A DNA stretch of 64,000 nucleotides from the NCBI GenBank assembly GCA_907163375.1, contig CAJQUW010014359.1:496001-560000 (forward strand), given 5' to 3'. The notes below the pieces were generated by a model. That model was not told where the DNA came from and made no database searches. It was given only the letters and a program-made list of their open reading frames with translations. A program made the translations under genes and the position numbers. Every line of letters begins with the position of its first letter. Position 1 is the first letter of the stretch. The stretch comes from Prostheceraeus crozeri (lineage: Eukaryota > Platyhelminthes > Polycladida > Euryleptidae). This document shows positions 1 to 10,740 of the stretch, piece after piece.

Positions 1-475
1 AAAGAAAGATGAGCACGTGTTAGAAAACATACAGCGCAGATCTCACAAAGTGATATGTGGCTCTTCGAATTGTCAATGTGTTCATTTTCTTCCTCTAAGC
101 TATCGTCGTCTGATACTTGGTGTCAAATTGTTTACTTCTCTCGTTGAAGACTCAGAGCATCCACTACATCACTTAGCTCCTCAAGTATTACAGTATTCTG
201 GAAAGTTTCGCATGCCAGTAAGCACCTTAGCAATGAGAAGGAACTGCTTTATTGTCACAATGATTAGGCTATTGAAAAGTGGTTTTTTGTAATCTAGGTT
301 TTTTTGCGTACTTCCGTCAGCTTTGAAATGTGTCTTATTATTATTGTGTCTTAATATTTTTTGCTTTGTTATGTTGTATTACGAAATCTTATGTGTTGTA
401 CCTTGACTTTTAGCCTCACGATTTCCATTATTGAGGCATTCTGAAATATACGCTTATTATTATTATTATTATTTA
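1..475 (+). mobile_element. LINE 3' end, 5'-truncated
   Basis: The first 292 bases read as the C-terminal tail of a non-LTR retrotransposon reverse-transcriptase polyprotein. The LENIQRRSHKVIC motif matches the 'QRRA.R.I' block that follows the RT thumb in Jockey/CR1/L2-type LINEs, and a LYPLxLAPxx-like region (HPLHHLAPQV) follows. The stop is at 290-292. A short AT-rich 3' UTR ends in an ATT microsatellite at about 463-475, a common LINE tail. The 5' part lies off the window. The closest relative seen here is the minus-strand copy at 29268-29650, with the same QRRAH-VIC and HPLHLL-P blocks. The family beyond 'LINE' is an inference. Confidence 0.7.
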
Positions 476-3400
476 GAAACTTATGTGTGTAATATACATG
501 GACCTGCAAGCGCATAAAACACAACAGTTTGTATCAATCACATTCGACCAAACTTCAATAAACCGGCAACCATGATATATGCTATTCATAGCCTATGAAC
601 GTATCCTAACATTTTCCCTTTATTCAGCTTGATCAGTTCGAATCATCTATATGTTGGCTATTCAACCTGGTATTTGGCCTGACATGCACATGTACATAAT
701 TCGCGATAAATAAAAACTTTCTATGAACAACAATGTAGTAAAGTGTATGCAAGTCAAGTAATCCATCAGCATGCTAGTTAGCCCTTCCAACTTGATTTGT
801 GAACGTAATTATAATTTTATTTGAGAATCATGCAAGATCATGAAATTGTCTCATGTTTACCACTATTGTCATCAAGAAGGATAAGTAAATGGCAAAAATA
901 GTAGTAGTCGTTCCGTAGAAGTTGAGGACCGCCGATCCACGACTGGCTCATTTTCCAGTTCATTAGACTTAAAGCCAACTATGTTTTGATGGCCATGAGA
1001 GTGCTAACTTCAAATCATTGTCACTATTCTCTGTTTTATTTATAGATATTGAAGATCCCCTAATTTCAACTGGTTCATTTTCTTGATTACTAACCTTAGA
1101 ATTTAACTAGGCCTACATGGAGGGCTGTCAGATTTAATTGATGAATTCAGATCACTGTCACTGTATCTAGGTTTATTTTTGACCTGTATTTACATATTTA
1201 TAGTTCTAATATGTCTAGAAGTGCATTTCTTAGGCTATGATAGGCTTTAGGACTACATGAGCAGCCATCAGACTCAAGAGATAAATTCAAATCATTATCT
1301 CTATCTTAAGGCCTATTCATTTCTGCCATAACATAGATCTCTTCCGGTCCTGCTCCGAAATTGCTTAATGCAGATCAAATGCCTGTCTGAATCCCGATAT
1401 GGCATCTTGTGGAGCACAAAATAGTATTTGTCGGGACCCTTCTGAATTTATGAAAATTTCTCTAAACAGCAGCTTGTCTACAGCTATATGCAGGAGTATC
1501 GAAGTGCGAGGAATCATGAAATGATAATAGAACAAGCATGCTGCCCGACAAATTAGCAATCCTCCCCTGTATTTTGTACACAGTTAGCCTGCATAGCTAT
1601 GAGAGATGTTTTCGTACAGAAAATTGCTTCATCTGAATTATTAAGCGGAAATTACCTAGACTATGAAACAGAAATATGATTTGCAAAATACTCGCATCAA
1701 TTAAATTATGTGCGTAAAACGCTATAATCAAATAAAAATACGAACATCATGGATTTCAAAGGTACTTAAATGTTGTCCAGCTAATTTTACTGATTCAATT
1801 TCGTGTATAAGATAATGGCGTGATTATTGATAGTTGTTCATAACGTGGCTGTCATCATTGCGTTGAAGTTCTGGAGTTTTTGCTCTCTTCCTTCGCCGCT
1901 TGATCTGTTTGCTCATTTTTGTATTCCGCAGTGTGATAATATCTACGGCATGCTGATACTCATGTTTTTCCTAATCAAGCATAGCACTAATGCATTTTTC
2001 ATAATCTCAGTTTCATTTCCACGCCTGCGCTGTTATCAGTGTTGTTCCTTACTGCTTGCATTAATAGTCTGCCTGGTGCCTGATATTCAAAAGTTCAATT
2101 TTGCTTCTGGAAAACTAGGTTGCCATCGCTCTTTCTAGTTGTTGCTATTTGGCTAGCAGGATATCTACACTTCCGTTTCATATTCCTTTGTCATAGCTAC
2201 GAAATGTCTTTAAATATCTTTGTTACCTTTTTCCAACATCTGCCTTTAAAGCGGCACATGGGTTCCTTTCATCATTGAGGCCTCATTCTTTGGCATATTT
2301 GCTGTTGTGGCATGATGATATCGCAGGTGTTGTCTTTCCATGGTTATTCAAGCACCCAGGTGCTTCCTTCTATAGAATGAGCCATGGAACGTCTTCCTTC
2401 TTCAGCAACTGCTCTCTTTGCTTGTCTATGCCACATTTTTTTACATTTTGTCTTCGGAGATCTCCAGGATGCCTTCCAAACCGACAAAGAAGCTTAATCA
2501 TCTTGACTTGTTACCTCTACACGTATATGTTCTAGGCTGGCGAGTTCCGTAATGCATTTTTTGACACCGCATTCGAAGTTTTTGGAGCCCTTTAGATCTA
2601 AGAAACTGCTCTATTAAATCCAGACGCCGAATCGAGCTTAAGAACGAACAGTAATAAAATGAAATGATTTTCCCATAGAAATCCGCATAGCAGATGACGA
2701 GTTTTTTCACAAGATCTTTCGGTTATTCTGCACGATCATCCTGGAAAAGTATTTTAATAAAATGATATCTCCATATAGGTACTCGTATTTTAAAGTGATC
2801 TTTGTGCACAATGGCAACTGAAGAACGTTTTATATATAGATATATATACCGTTCATCATAAATCAACAAAATTTTAAGAAATTTTAGAAATCAAATCATG
2901 ACTTGAAAGAATACAACAATGTACAGACTTAATTCAAGCAATAATTGAACGGAATTAATCTCTGCGTTCACGCAAGCATACAAACCACCTCGCCTTCCGT
3001 ATTTCGTTTGTTATACACTCGTATATGAGTATACCTATAGAAAGTAAAATATATCTCGTGCTTATACTCGGAGGCATGTTAGGCGACTGTCCTTTACTCT
3101 TGAGTCATATACTGTATACGCTAAAATATGTGCATCAGACGTTGAGTTACTAAACATCCTTACCACTGCTGTATCCTTTTGGAAATTCCGATTGATAGAT
3201 GAATCAGACATAGCAGTTTCTAAGCAACCGATAAAAAGAATGCAGGTATATACTGTAAAGTACAGATACAACGCCCATCTACGAAAATCAATCAGAAGCA
3301 ACTGTTGAGCAGCCGATTAGAAAGACGCTGAAAACTGAGACCCTTCAACATTTTAGTTTACGTCATTCTAATACTGTTTGTTGAATCTGATTTTACCTTT

Positions 3401-5214
3401 CAAGCATTTTCATATTGTCAGTTCGGAGGAATCAGAATGAAAATGAATAATCGATCCTTGTTTCGCGTTTTAGATAGATTCCCTAACATGCTACCTGAGA
3501 GAATAAAACAATCATATTTGTACTTAATGTTGCAAATGTTATTAGACGAGTATATAGTACATTATATTTATAAACTTATGATGTCATAGACTCCTATTAG
3601 CAAAAATCGTATTCGCAATATTTTTGGCTGAAATATTGCCTTGTCAGATACCTACAATTTAAAATCACGATTTTGCTTTGCTCCGTTCATTGATAAAATT
3701 GATTTCATAGACTAGTCTGTAGGTAAAGGTTCAAATCTAACCCCAAACTTAATACATTAAGTTGACACATTAAACGCACAGAAAGTTTTTATTGAACTGT
3801 GAAAGTGATGCATCTTGAAATGGAGTACCTGATTAGCAATGGGCAAGTGAAATACTAGGCCTATTTATGCATAGTGTTGAATCGATAAAGTGCCAACTAT
3901 GAAAGAGGAACTCATTTTCTTATTTAAAACATCAGGCGCAAACACTAATTCAATCTACTTGATTTCCTGAAATCAAATAACATCAAATGAAAATTGTTAG
4001 TTATTGTAATGAATTGCAGTTAACAGAATTGGTAGTTCTGCCGATTTCATAATCTCATATTCTTCTATCAAGTCACTAGGCTTTATAAATTCTGTTTTTC
4101 TGAGCAAGCGCTTTCTTCTCTTAAACTGAATGATATAAGCTGATCAAAATTTCTTCGCTATTACTCATTGGCTTGTCTACCTAACTGCCTGTGTGGGTTA
4201 GATAGATGTAATTGAATTTCTTCAGAGAATCTGATGAACATCGTAGTTGAATTTAGAATTCGAGACAGCGCGTGTTTCAGCCTTGATCGATCTGCAAAGC
4301 GTATTTAGAATGCATAAATTTGATAAAGTTTGTCTGCATGCTTCATCTTATGTTGTAGTCAGCCTCACAGCTAGGAAAGTTTGCAACATAAAACATGCTA
4401 TTATTTGTTAATTCAAGGCTCATTAATGCCATTCAATGTACATTATCCAATGTTTTTTCAACAAAATCGTTCTAAATTTTGGAGATAAATTATTTCCTCC
4501 TTCAATACAGAAATTCCCGACAAAATTCTTGTTAAAATATTCTTTATCGTAAGTATGCATGTATGTTAATTAGATTGCTGATTAGCTAATAATCAGATGC
4601 GATATACTAATTGTCATTCCCTAAAGAATATAATTATGCCATTTCTGATATCTTAAAACAACATTCTGTTCAAATTGTTCAAACATCATTGAAATATTAG
4701 ATTCTTATCAAGTTCAATTTTATTTATATTTGTATCAGTTTCCTCACGGAACGATGACAAAGTCTGTTTACAAATGGAAAATGCACCGTCAAAAGCCAAG
4801 GAGCAATGTGAATCAGTGAGAGTTCATATAGCTAGCTCGTCTGAGCGCACAAAAGTCCATAGACTTTCAAAATTTGAGATCGAAATTCCTTGACAACCTT
4901 GAAATTACGTTTAACTGTAAAACTCTCTCTCTCTTCTTGGCAAGTGCCTCTATCATTACACACTAACATTTTCTATGTAAATATCATCCTTGTGCACCGT
5001 GTGTAAAGTATGACATTATGATAAGGAAATTTGCCTTGGTCCACATTTGCTGGAAGAATTTCACAAAATAGTCATTCCGGTTGAAAAAAATTGTAGAGAA
5101 TTTTCCCCTTAGAGAAGTTATGGTCATGACGAAAAAATACTGTACATATAATACATGGTTTAAGACTTTTGAGGACATGTTTTTTTGGCGACATGATTTA
5201 AGATGCTTTAGTTG
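476..5214. other. No gene seen; AT-rich intergenic or intronic DNA
   Basis: I find no open frame with recognisable homology, no clear splice-bounded exon and no structured RNA in this stretch. The longest open frames (about 100 codons near 1.8-2.1 kb and shorter ones near 2.3 and 3.1 kb) have no family resemblance and are rich in Leu, Phe and Cys, as chance frames in such DNA are. A short CT run lies near 4924-4935. Confidence 0.5.
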
Positions 5215-5345
5215 AGGTCATGTCCGGTGTAAGTGTTAGTATTTACTCCGTTTACCCGAACTCAGAGTTAACCCCGGAGTTTACACCAGAGTTAACCTCG
5301 GAGTTAACTCCAGCGTTGTTGTAAACTCTGGGGCTTAACCGGTAA
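5215..5345. repeat. GAGTTAAC-rich degenerate array (left cluster)
   Basis: About 130 bases contain four close variants of the near-palindromic word GAGTTAAC with CCGG or TCCGG flanks (AGAGTTAACCCCGGAG, GGAGTTAACTCC and relatives) and GTGTAAGTGTTA/TTTACTCCG units. The same units recur at 7780-7860 and, mainly inverted, at 8625-8860. These clusters may be subterminal repeats of one transposable element that also contains the foldback at 7857-8623, but no target duplication was found. Confidence 0.65.
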
Positions 5346-7779
5346 TGTTTGAACAAACGACAAACGAACGACATTTGGCAGCGTTTTCATAAAATCGAAA
5401 TGTCACGTGCGTGCTGATGGAATGAAAAATGTATGATTTTTTATTCATTTGCCCGGAAGTAGACTGAAATCAGACAAATTTCATCAGATGACAAAAGACA
5501 AATGATTTGGATGCATTTTTTATCATTCTCATTACGATTCCGGAGCAAACTGAACAAATGAAGGATGCTATAAGCAAGATAATCGTTTCCACATGCAGTT
5601 TGATAAAGGAAAGATTGGTAATTTCTTAGACGAACGAGCTACTGAAACGATTATCGAAATAATTAGTTAAAAAGCCAGAAGCTGCAATGTTTGCTTTTTA
5701 ATTTCCGATATTTTTAATTAATTATTTCGATAATCATTTTGATAATAATACTGCTACCAAATATTTTTGATATTTTACTCATGCTGCTGTAACGCTGGGG
5801 ATTATTTTCTGTCAAATTGTTAAAATTCCCTGACTGCTTCCTTGCATGCCAATACTGAGATGCCATTTCGAGGAAGGCCCTCTTGTGGGACATCATCTGA
5901 AACGATAAACAATTTCGATTAGTTATGTCAACGTTTTTGCCATTGATTCCAGAGCTGTCGCCGAATAGGCTCAAAGAAGAGGAAGTCTGTTGAATCGGTG
6001 ATTCCAATTATGCCCTGTTCAACGGACGAAAGTCGCTGTACTGTGGATCTTTCGGTGAACGCGTTGCCAGCGTCCACATAAGTGTCACCGCTTTCATGGG
6101 TGCCGTTTCTTGCTGATTCTTATATGATCAATAATTGCCTTCAGATTTCATTGTATTTTGATTCGTATATTTTTATCGAGCAATATTTATTCGCAATTAA
6201 TACAACTGACTGAACCGCTATAAATGAATCTTTCACTATCTGTTTTAAAGGTTCCAGGTATCAAAGGGAAATTTTGCAGAAGTTCAGAATGTGCATAGAT
6301 ACATGCGGAATTATTTTATTTTATTAATTTGCTCTCTCGGTCGAAGTACATGCCTACATTAAAGCTTATAAGATCTAGAAGTCCGATGATACGAGATCAT
6401 CATGATATGTCGAAGCTGATGAACATTATACGGTTGAGCAAAGTTGTCATAGTGGATTATGTGAGGAAGAACCAGTATCTGGGCTCAAAGATTAAGTAGG
6501 CCTAATCCGCTTTCTAAATCCCCATGACTTCATTTAGACTATTCCTCTATTGGCATACAGGTGATTTTATATGTAAATGGGATAAATGTCAACTGTTACT
6601 AGATTGTTACAAAATCTTCAATGCCAATAAAGTTAAGATAATCAACCAAGTTGTTGTTGACGTATGCTGTGATACCGTCCATCAGAGTTAAGGTTGTAAT
6701 TAACTATCTTCATGCGAGCATATGGCAGTCAATTTCCAATCTACAGTTTTAGGATAATGTGTGCCACACGGATTCATTTGAAACGACTGCACACTGCCGC
6801 TATATCCCACACGCGGTTCATGCACTTCTAGAAGACTGAATTGGGTTTGTAGTAATCGTTATCGCATAACTTTGCTCACTGTTTTATATCATTATTGGCT
6901 TAATAAAGCCAAGTATACCATAGCTTCGGTTGAATTTCCTTTAAAATTTCTTATGTAGCTGATAGAGTAACCGGCTCCGGGCACTGCGGCCGGTAGACAC
7001 CGACAAGAAATTCACTTTCCAGTACACGGCGGGCTGCGGGAAAATATTTACATGTAGATAGCATCATGCATGAGTTGATGCGGCGATATACAGGCCTACA
7101 GGTGGGACGACCTATTTCTGAATTTTTGCAAGTTGAGCTCCCTGATTGCCCGCAGTATTTCTCATAGAATCAAGGCTTAATGAATTTCCGATTTCATCAT
7201 TTCAGATAAGAAAATCAACAAGGGTTCAAGAAATTAATTATAAATTATGTCACGTCACATATAGGCACGATTTAAAATTGCACAACCTTTCTATAATACT
7301 GAGAATTTCTTCCATAGAACATGAATGAAAATCCCAATTTATGTATTCACCATGCAAAGTAATCCTGAAAACTGTAATTTTGTTGAAAATCTATCAATTT
7401 ATGAGATTTTGGAAGCTGCGAAATATGATCTGATAACGCCCTATAATTTCATAATGTTGACATGTACACGCTTGTGCAGCCCAATGAAAAAAATTTCATT
7501 AAAACCATAGAGCAAGTACATGATTAAAACCGGATCAATATCCAGAATTTAACACTTTACACTATACACCACATATGAACTCGACGAGGAGCCATCCTCT
7601 AGGGGTTAAGTTTTACATGGCCCGAGTTATCTATGTAGCAGCGCGATTTGATGCTGGAAATATGTATTTTCACATAATTCGGTAAATGACATGAATTTTG
7701 AGATTTTTATCTTGTTGTAAAATACAACGGTTATCGCAAACTTTGTAACTGAAAAAGAGTTCGATGCCTTTAGTTCAGG
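5346..7779. other. No gene seen
   Basis: No supported coding sequence. A GC-richer patch at 6960-7130 stands out from the background but is broken by stops in the forward reading and has no recognisable product. If the GAGTTAAC clusters on both sides belong to one element, this stretch would be its interior. Confidence 0.4.
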
Positions 7780-7856
7780 TTAACTCTACACAGGGAGTTA
7801 AGAGGTCAAACTCGAGTGTTTACTCTCGAGTTTACCCCCAGTTAACTCTAGAGTTT
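7780..7856. repeat. GAGTTAAC-type array (middle cluster)
   Basis: Contains GGTTAACTCTAC, GGGAGTTAAG, ACTCGAGTGTTTACTCTCGAG and CAGTTAACTCTAGAG words, the same vocabulary as the clusters at 5215-5345 and 8625-8860. It abuts the left arm of the foldback palindrome. Confidence 0.6.
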
Positions 7857-8623
7857 ATAGTCCGGGAGCTAGCGTGAAGTTGTGCAGGGAACGAGGTAGT
7901 ACATAAAACTTTCACATAGCATAGTACACCTCTAACCTACTGCAAAACTTCGCGTCTGCCGGATCAGATCATTTGCTTTTCAGAAATAGAGAGGATAACA
8001 CAATCCTATGGTCCAGTGGTAAATATTTATCCAGTGGTAAAATTGTGACATTTAAGGTGTTGACTCCATTTTTTCGAATTTTTGCTCATAAAAGTTACAC
8101 AAATTGGTATTTTGTTGAACTGGTTATTATAGAAATCATCTACAGATCATGATCTTTCAAATGAGTTATCATTCAGTGACAGAGGATGAAGTAAAGTGTA
8201 CAAGCAGACACTTCTCGTTGGTGTAACTGCAAATTTTAACATAGAAATTTCAGGAAAATTGTTGATATACTTTAACGATAAGTGTCTGTTTGTACACTTT
8301 ACTTCATCCTCTGTCACTGAATGATAACTCATTTGAAAGATCATGATCTGTAGATGATTTCTATAATAACCAGTTCAACAAAATACCAATTTGTGTAACT
8401 TTTATGAGCAAAAATTCGAAAAAATGGAGTCAACACCTTAAATGTCACAATTTTACCACTGGAAATACAAAGGATTGTGTTATCATCTCTATTTCTGAAA
8501 AGCAAATGATCTGATCCGGCAGACGCGAAGTTTTGCAGTAGGTTAGAGGTGTACTATGCTATGTGAAAGTTTTATGTATACTACCTCGTTCCCTGCACAA
8601 CTTCACGCTAGCTCCCGGACTAT
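7857..8623. repeat. Large foldback inverted repeat (363/350-bp arms)
   Basis: The left arm, 7857-8219, is repeated in reverse complement as the right arm, 8274-8623, around a 54-bp spacer. The outer ends are ATAGTCCGGGAGCT and AGCTCCCGGACTAT. The arms are nearly identical; the clearest difference is a short internal duplication (GTCCAGTGGTAAA) in the left arm that explains most of the length difference. No protein is encoded in the arms. This is the architecture of a foldback-type non-autonomous DNA transposon. The arm similarity suggests a recent origin or gene conversion between arms. Confidence 0.85.
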
Positions 8624-8624
8624 T

Positions 8625-8862
8625 ACTCCGATGTAAGTGTTTACTCGACCTGGGTTCATTTTCGGTGTTAGGGTGACACTTACACTTACACCAGGGTTAA
8701 CTCTAAAACGAGATTTCACTCCAGGGTAACACATGTACTTGCACCGGAGTTAACCCCGGTGTTAGTGTAAGCGCAACCCGAGTTCATGTCCGGCGTTACG
8801 TTTACACTTACTCAGGAGTTAACTACGGAGTAACACTTACACTTGCACAGAATGTGAACTCA
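8625..8862. repeat. GAGTTAAC-type array (right cluster)
   Basis: A run of degenerate units: GGGTTAACTC, GGAGTTAACCCCGG, AGGAGTTAAC, and several ACACTTACACTTACAC stretches. Its reverse complement begins GTGCAAGTGTAAGTGTTACTC, which resembles the start of the left cluster at 5227, so the clusters at 5215 and 8862 may be two ends of one 3.6-kb element in inverted orientation. Confidence 0.6.
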
Positions 8863-9012
8863 CACAATAGATCCCCGATACTTACCTTGATATAGTTGGT
8901 CACAATGTGACGAGATATTTATTTATTTATTATAATTGCCAGGGCAACTAATGCGTTATGGTGAGGGTTTGGTGCTGCCAATTGACACAATCGCATGCAG
9001 GTGGCTCGCACT

Positions 9013-9220
9013 GTCGTAGCTCAGCTGGTAGAGCTTAGGTCTAGTGAACCTTGGTCGTAGGTTCGTAATCCTACCTTTTCTCAAAGCAGTCGGAAAATCA
9101 AGAAGATAATCCCCTATGTTTTGATCGACAGCAATGTTAAGTTAAAATCACAAATCATGACCCTTCGGTGTCCAGCGCCTTCTTTCGGTCGATGGTAACT
9201 GACCGTTGGTTGTCATAAAC
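9013..9220 (+). mobile_element. tRNA-derived SINE-like sequence
   Basis: The stretch starting GTCGTAGCTCAGCTGG carries a perfect RNA polymerase III A box (TAGCTCAGCTGG), and at 9060-9071 there is a B box (GGTTCGTAATCC) with one extra base relative to GGTTCGAATCC. The 3' acceptor strand does not close a cloverleaf and the anticodon arm is not convincing, so this is a tRNA-derived SINE head rather than a tRNA gene. The following body contains CCTTCGGTGTCCAGCGCCTTCT, a word with a close match at 14491-14513, which may be the tail of another copy. Confidence 0.55.
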
Positions 9221-9252
9221 CTCATCATAAATGAAGTCTTATTTCCTTTCAG

Positions 9253-9641
9253 GTGGCCAACTTTGGTTCTCAGGCAACGCTGACGTCATAGCACAAGCGC
9301 AGGAAGGTGAACAGAACAGCAGTAATCAATCTAGTCATCAGTGCTTTTTTCATACAAGTCTCAATCTTCTCCAAGATCTCCTCATCAGTGATCAAATCAT
9401 GAAACTTCCACAAGGTTCAGGTTTTATTCTAACTAAGGGCCTTCATCGCTTTCAGTTTGAATTTGAGTTACCCGCAGACATTCCAAGTTCATTCGACGCA
9501 GCATCGACGTCAGGAAGAGCTCAAGTTCGATATCGTCTACGCGTTGAGTTTGAAAATCGTCAACATTCCGTCAGTCATTCTTGTGAACGCGACTTCCTTG
9601 TTCTTCGTCCTTTTGATCTGAATCAGTGTTCGTATCTCAAG
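9253..9641 (+). CDS. Arrestin-domain-containing protein, internal exon (ARRDC-like)
   Basis: This is the only host-gene exon I can support. It opens after a polypyrimidine tract and AG (TTATTTCCTTTCAG) and closes at CTCAAG followed by GTAAAT, giving a 389-bp exon that enters in phase 1 and leaves in phase 0. The translation fits the second half of an arrestin N-terminal domain: a QLWFSGNADV strand (compare 'LRFRGEAxV'), a variable loop, LPQGSGFILTKGLHRFQFEFELP matching the 'L..G.H.FPFSFQLP' block, then SGRAQVRYRLRVEF and FLVLRPFDLN, matching 'G.VRYWVRVEL' and 'F.V...LDLN'. Family members are alpha-arrestin adaptors in endocytic trafficking of membrane proteins. I did not find the flanking exons; the frame stays open only briefly beyond both splice sites, as expected of an internal exon. 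Confidence 0.65.
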
Positions 9642-9659
9642 GTAAATATTCAAAACTGA

Positions 9660-10740
9660 TTATCTAACCTATTAGACAACCTATAATGACATAGAATGCA
9701 AATTTATATCTTAATGGATCAACTTTCATTACCTTAGAGAATCTTGAAAAGCTGAAAGGTGTGATAATGTGAAACGTGTTTTCCAAAACACTATCGATTT
9801 AAGTTTCCCAAATGCAAGGCACAGCTAATGAATTTTCCTATGTAGTCTACTTCATTTCGACCACAGTTGGCGCAATGAACGGGACAGCCTAAACTCAGGA
9901 ATTTTCTCATCAACTTTTCAAATACTGAAATGGACGAAACGGCGCTTTGTTCGACTACACCGAAGACTTTAATTTACTTTACATTCACATCATCACAAAT
10001 ATTCGAACTGAAAATGCAATGCTGAGATCTGGAAGTTCTTTTGGCTTTTAGGAGACTGTATGTAGTTGCACTTACTACTCCACTGAATTTGATCGTTTAA
10101 CTCTTTCAGTTAAGTGCAGACTAATTCAAAAGGATGGAATAACAGGCTGGAACTTAGCAAGTGGGTAAAAAAGGAATTCCTAATGCCTTACGGAAAGTGT
10201 GCGTCGCTTGCGGATTGTTGCAAATTCCATCATAGTGCGTCAATTGCCACGATTTCTTAAGATTCGAAGAATTCAGATCATTGCACACAAGTTTTCTCGC
10301 TAATGTTGGTCCTTCCTATCATTATTAGAGAAAAAAAACAGGCGCATGAAAATTGGTTCACCTGATGATTTCACCAACCTCTCCTCAACATTCCTCACTG
10401 AATGCAAACTAGACAGCGATGTGTGACCGAAATGATATTGCAACACGCACGCCACTCACTGGCTGCTGTCCAAGAGACGTCTGACAGCTGATTGTTTGAG
10501 CTTATGCCATTGCCAATAGTATGCGATATACAACTCATCCGTTCGAGACAACGAAGACTGAACGAGCAGGTTGTCTAATTCTATGTACAACTCTGATAAG
10601 ATTTAAACTAAAGATATGGCAATATTAAATTTCTATACCTCACACGTCCATGGTATTTTGAATTCATTCCATTAAATAAGTAAGTACATAGAAGGTAGAC
10701 GAGAAAGAGAAGAAAGAACGGTTGTTAATAACGACTTAGA
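9660..10740. other. No gene seen; probable intron plus Crypton 5' flank
   Basis: No second arrestin exon could be recognised here. The 3' part probably contains the leader of the recombinase gene that starts at 10741, but I could not place the end of the element: Cryptons lack terminal inverted repeats and use very short duplications. Confidence 0.4.

Noticed and set aside
1827-2138. 103-codon open frame
   Set aside because: Rich in Leu, Phe, Cys and Ile as chance frames in AT-rich DNA are; no motif, no splice context.
5714-6007. 97-codon minus-strand frame
   Set aside because: No domain, no conservation evidence, ordinary composition.
9013-9085. Possible tRNA gene
   Set aside because: A and B boxes are present but the acceptor stem does not close and the B box has an extra base; a SINE head explains it better.
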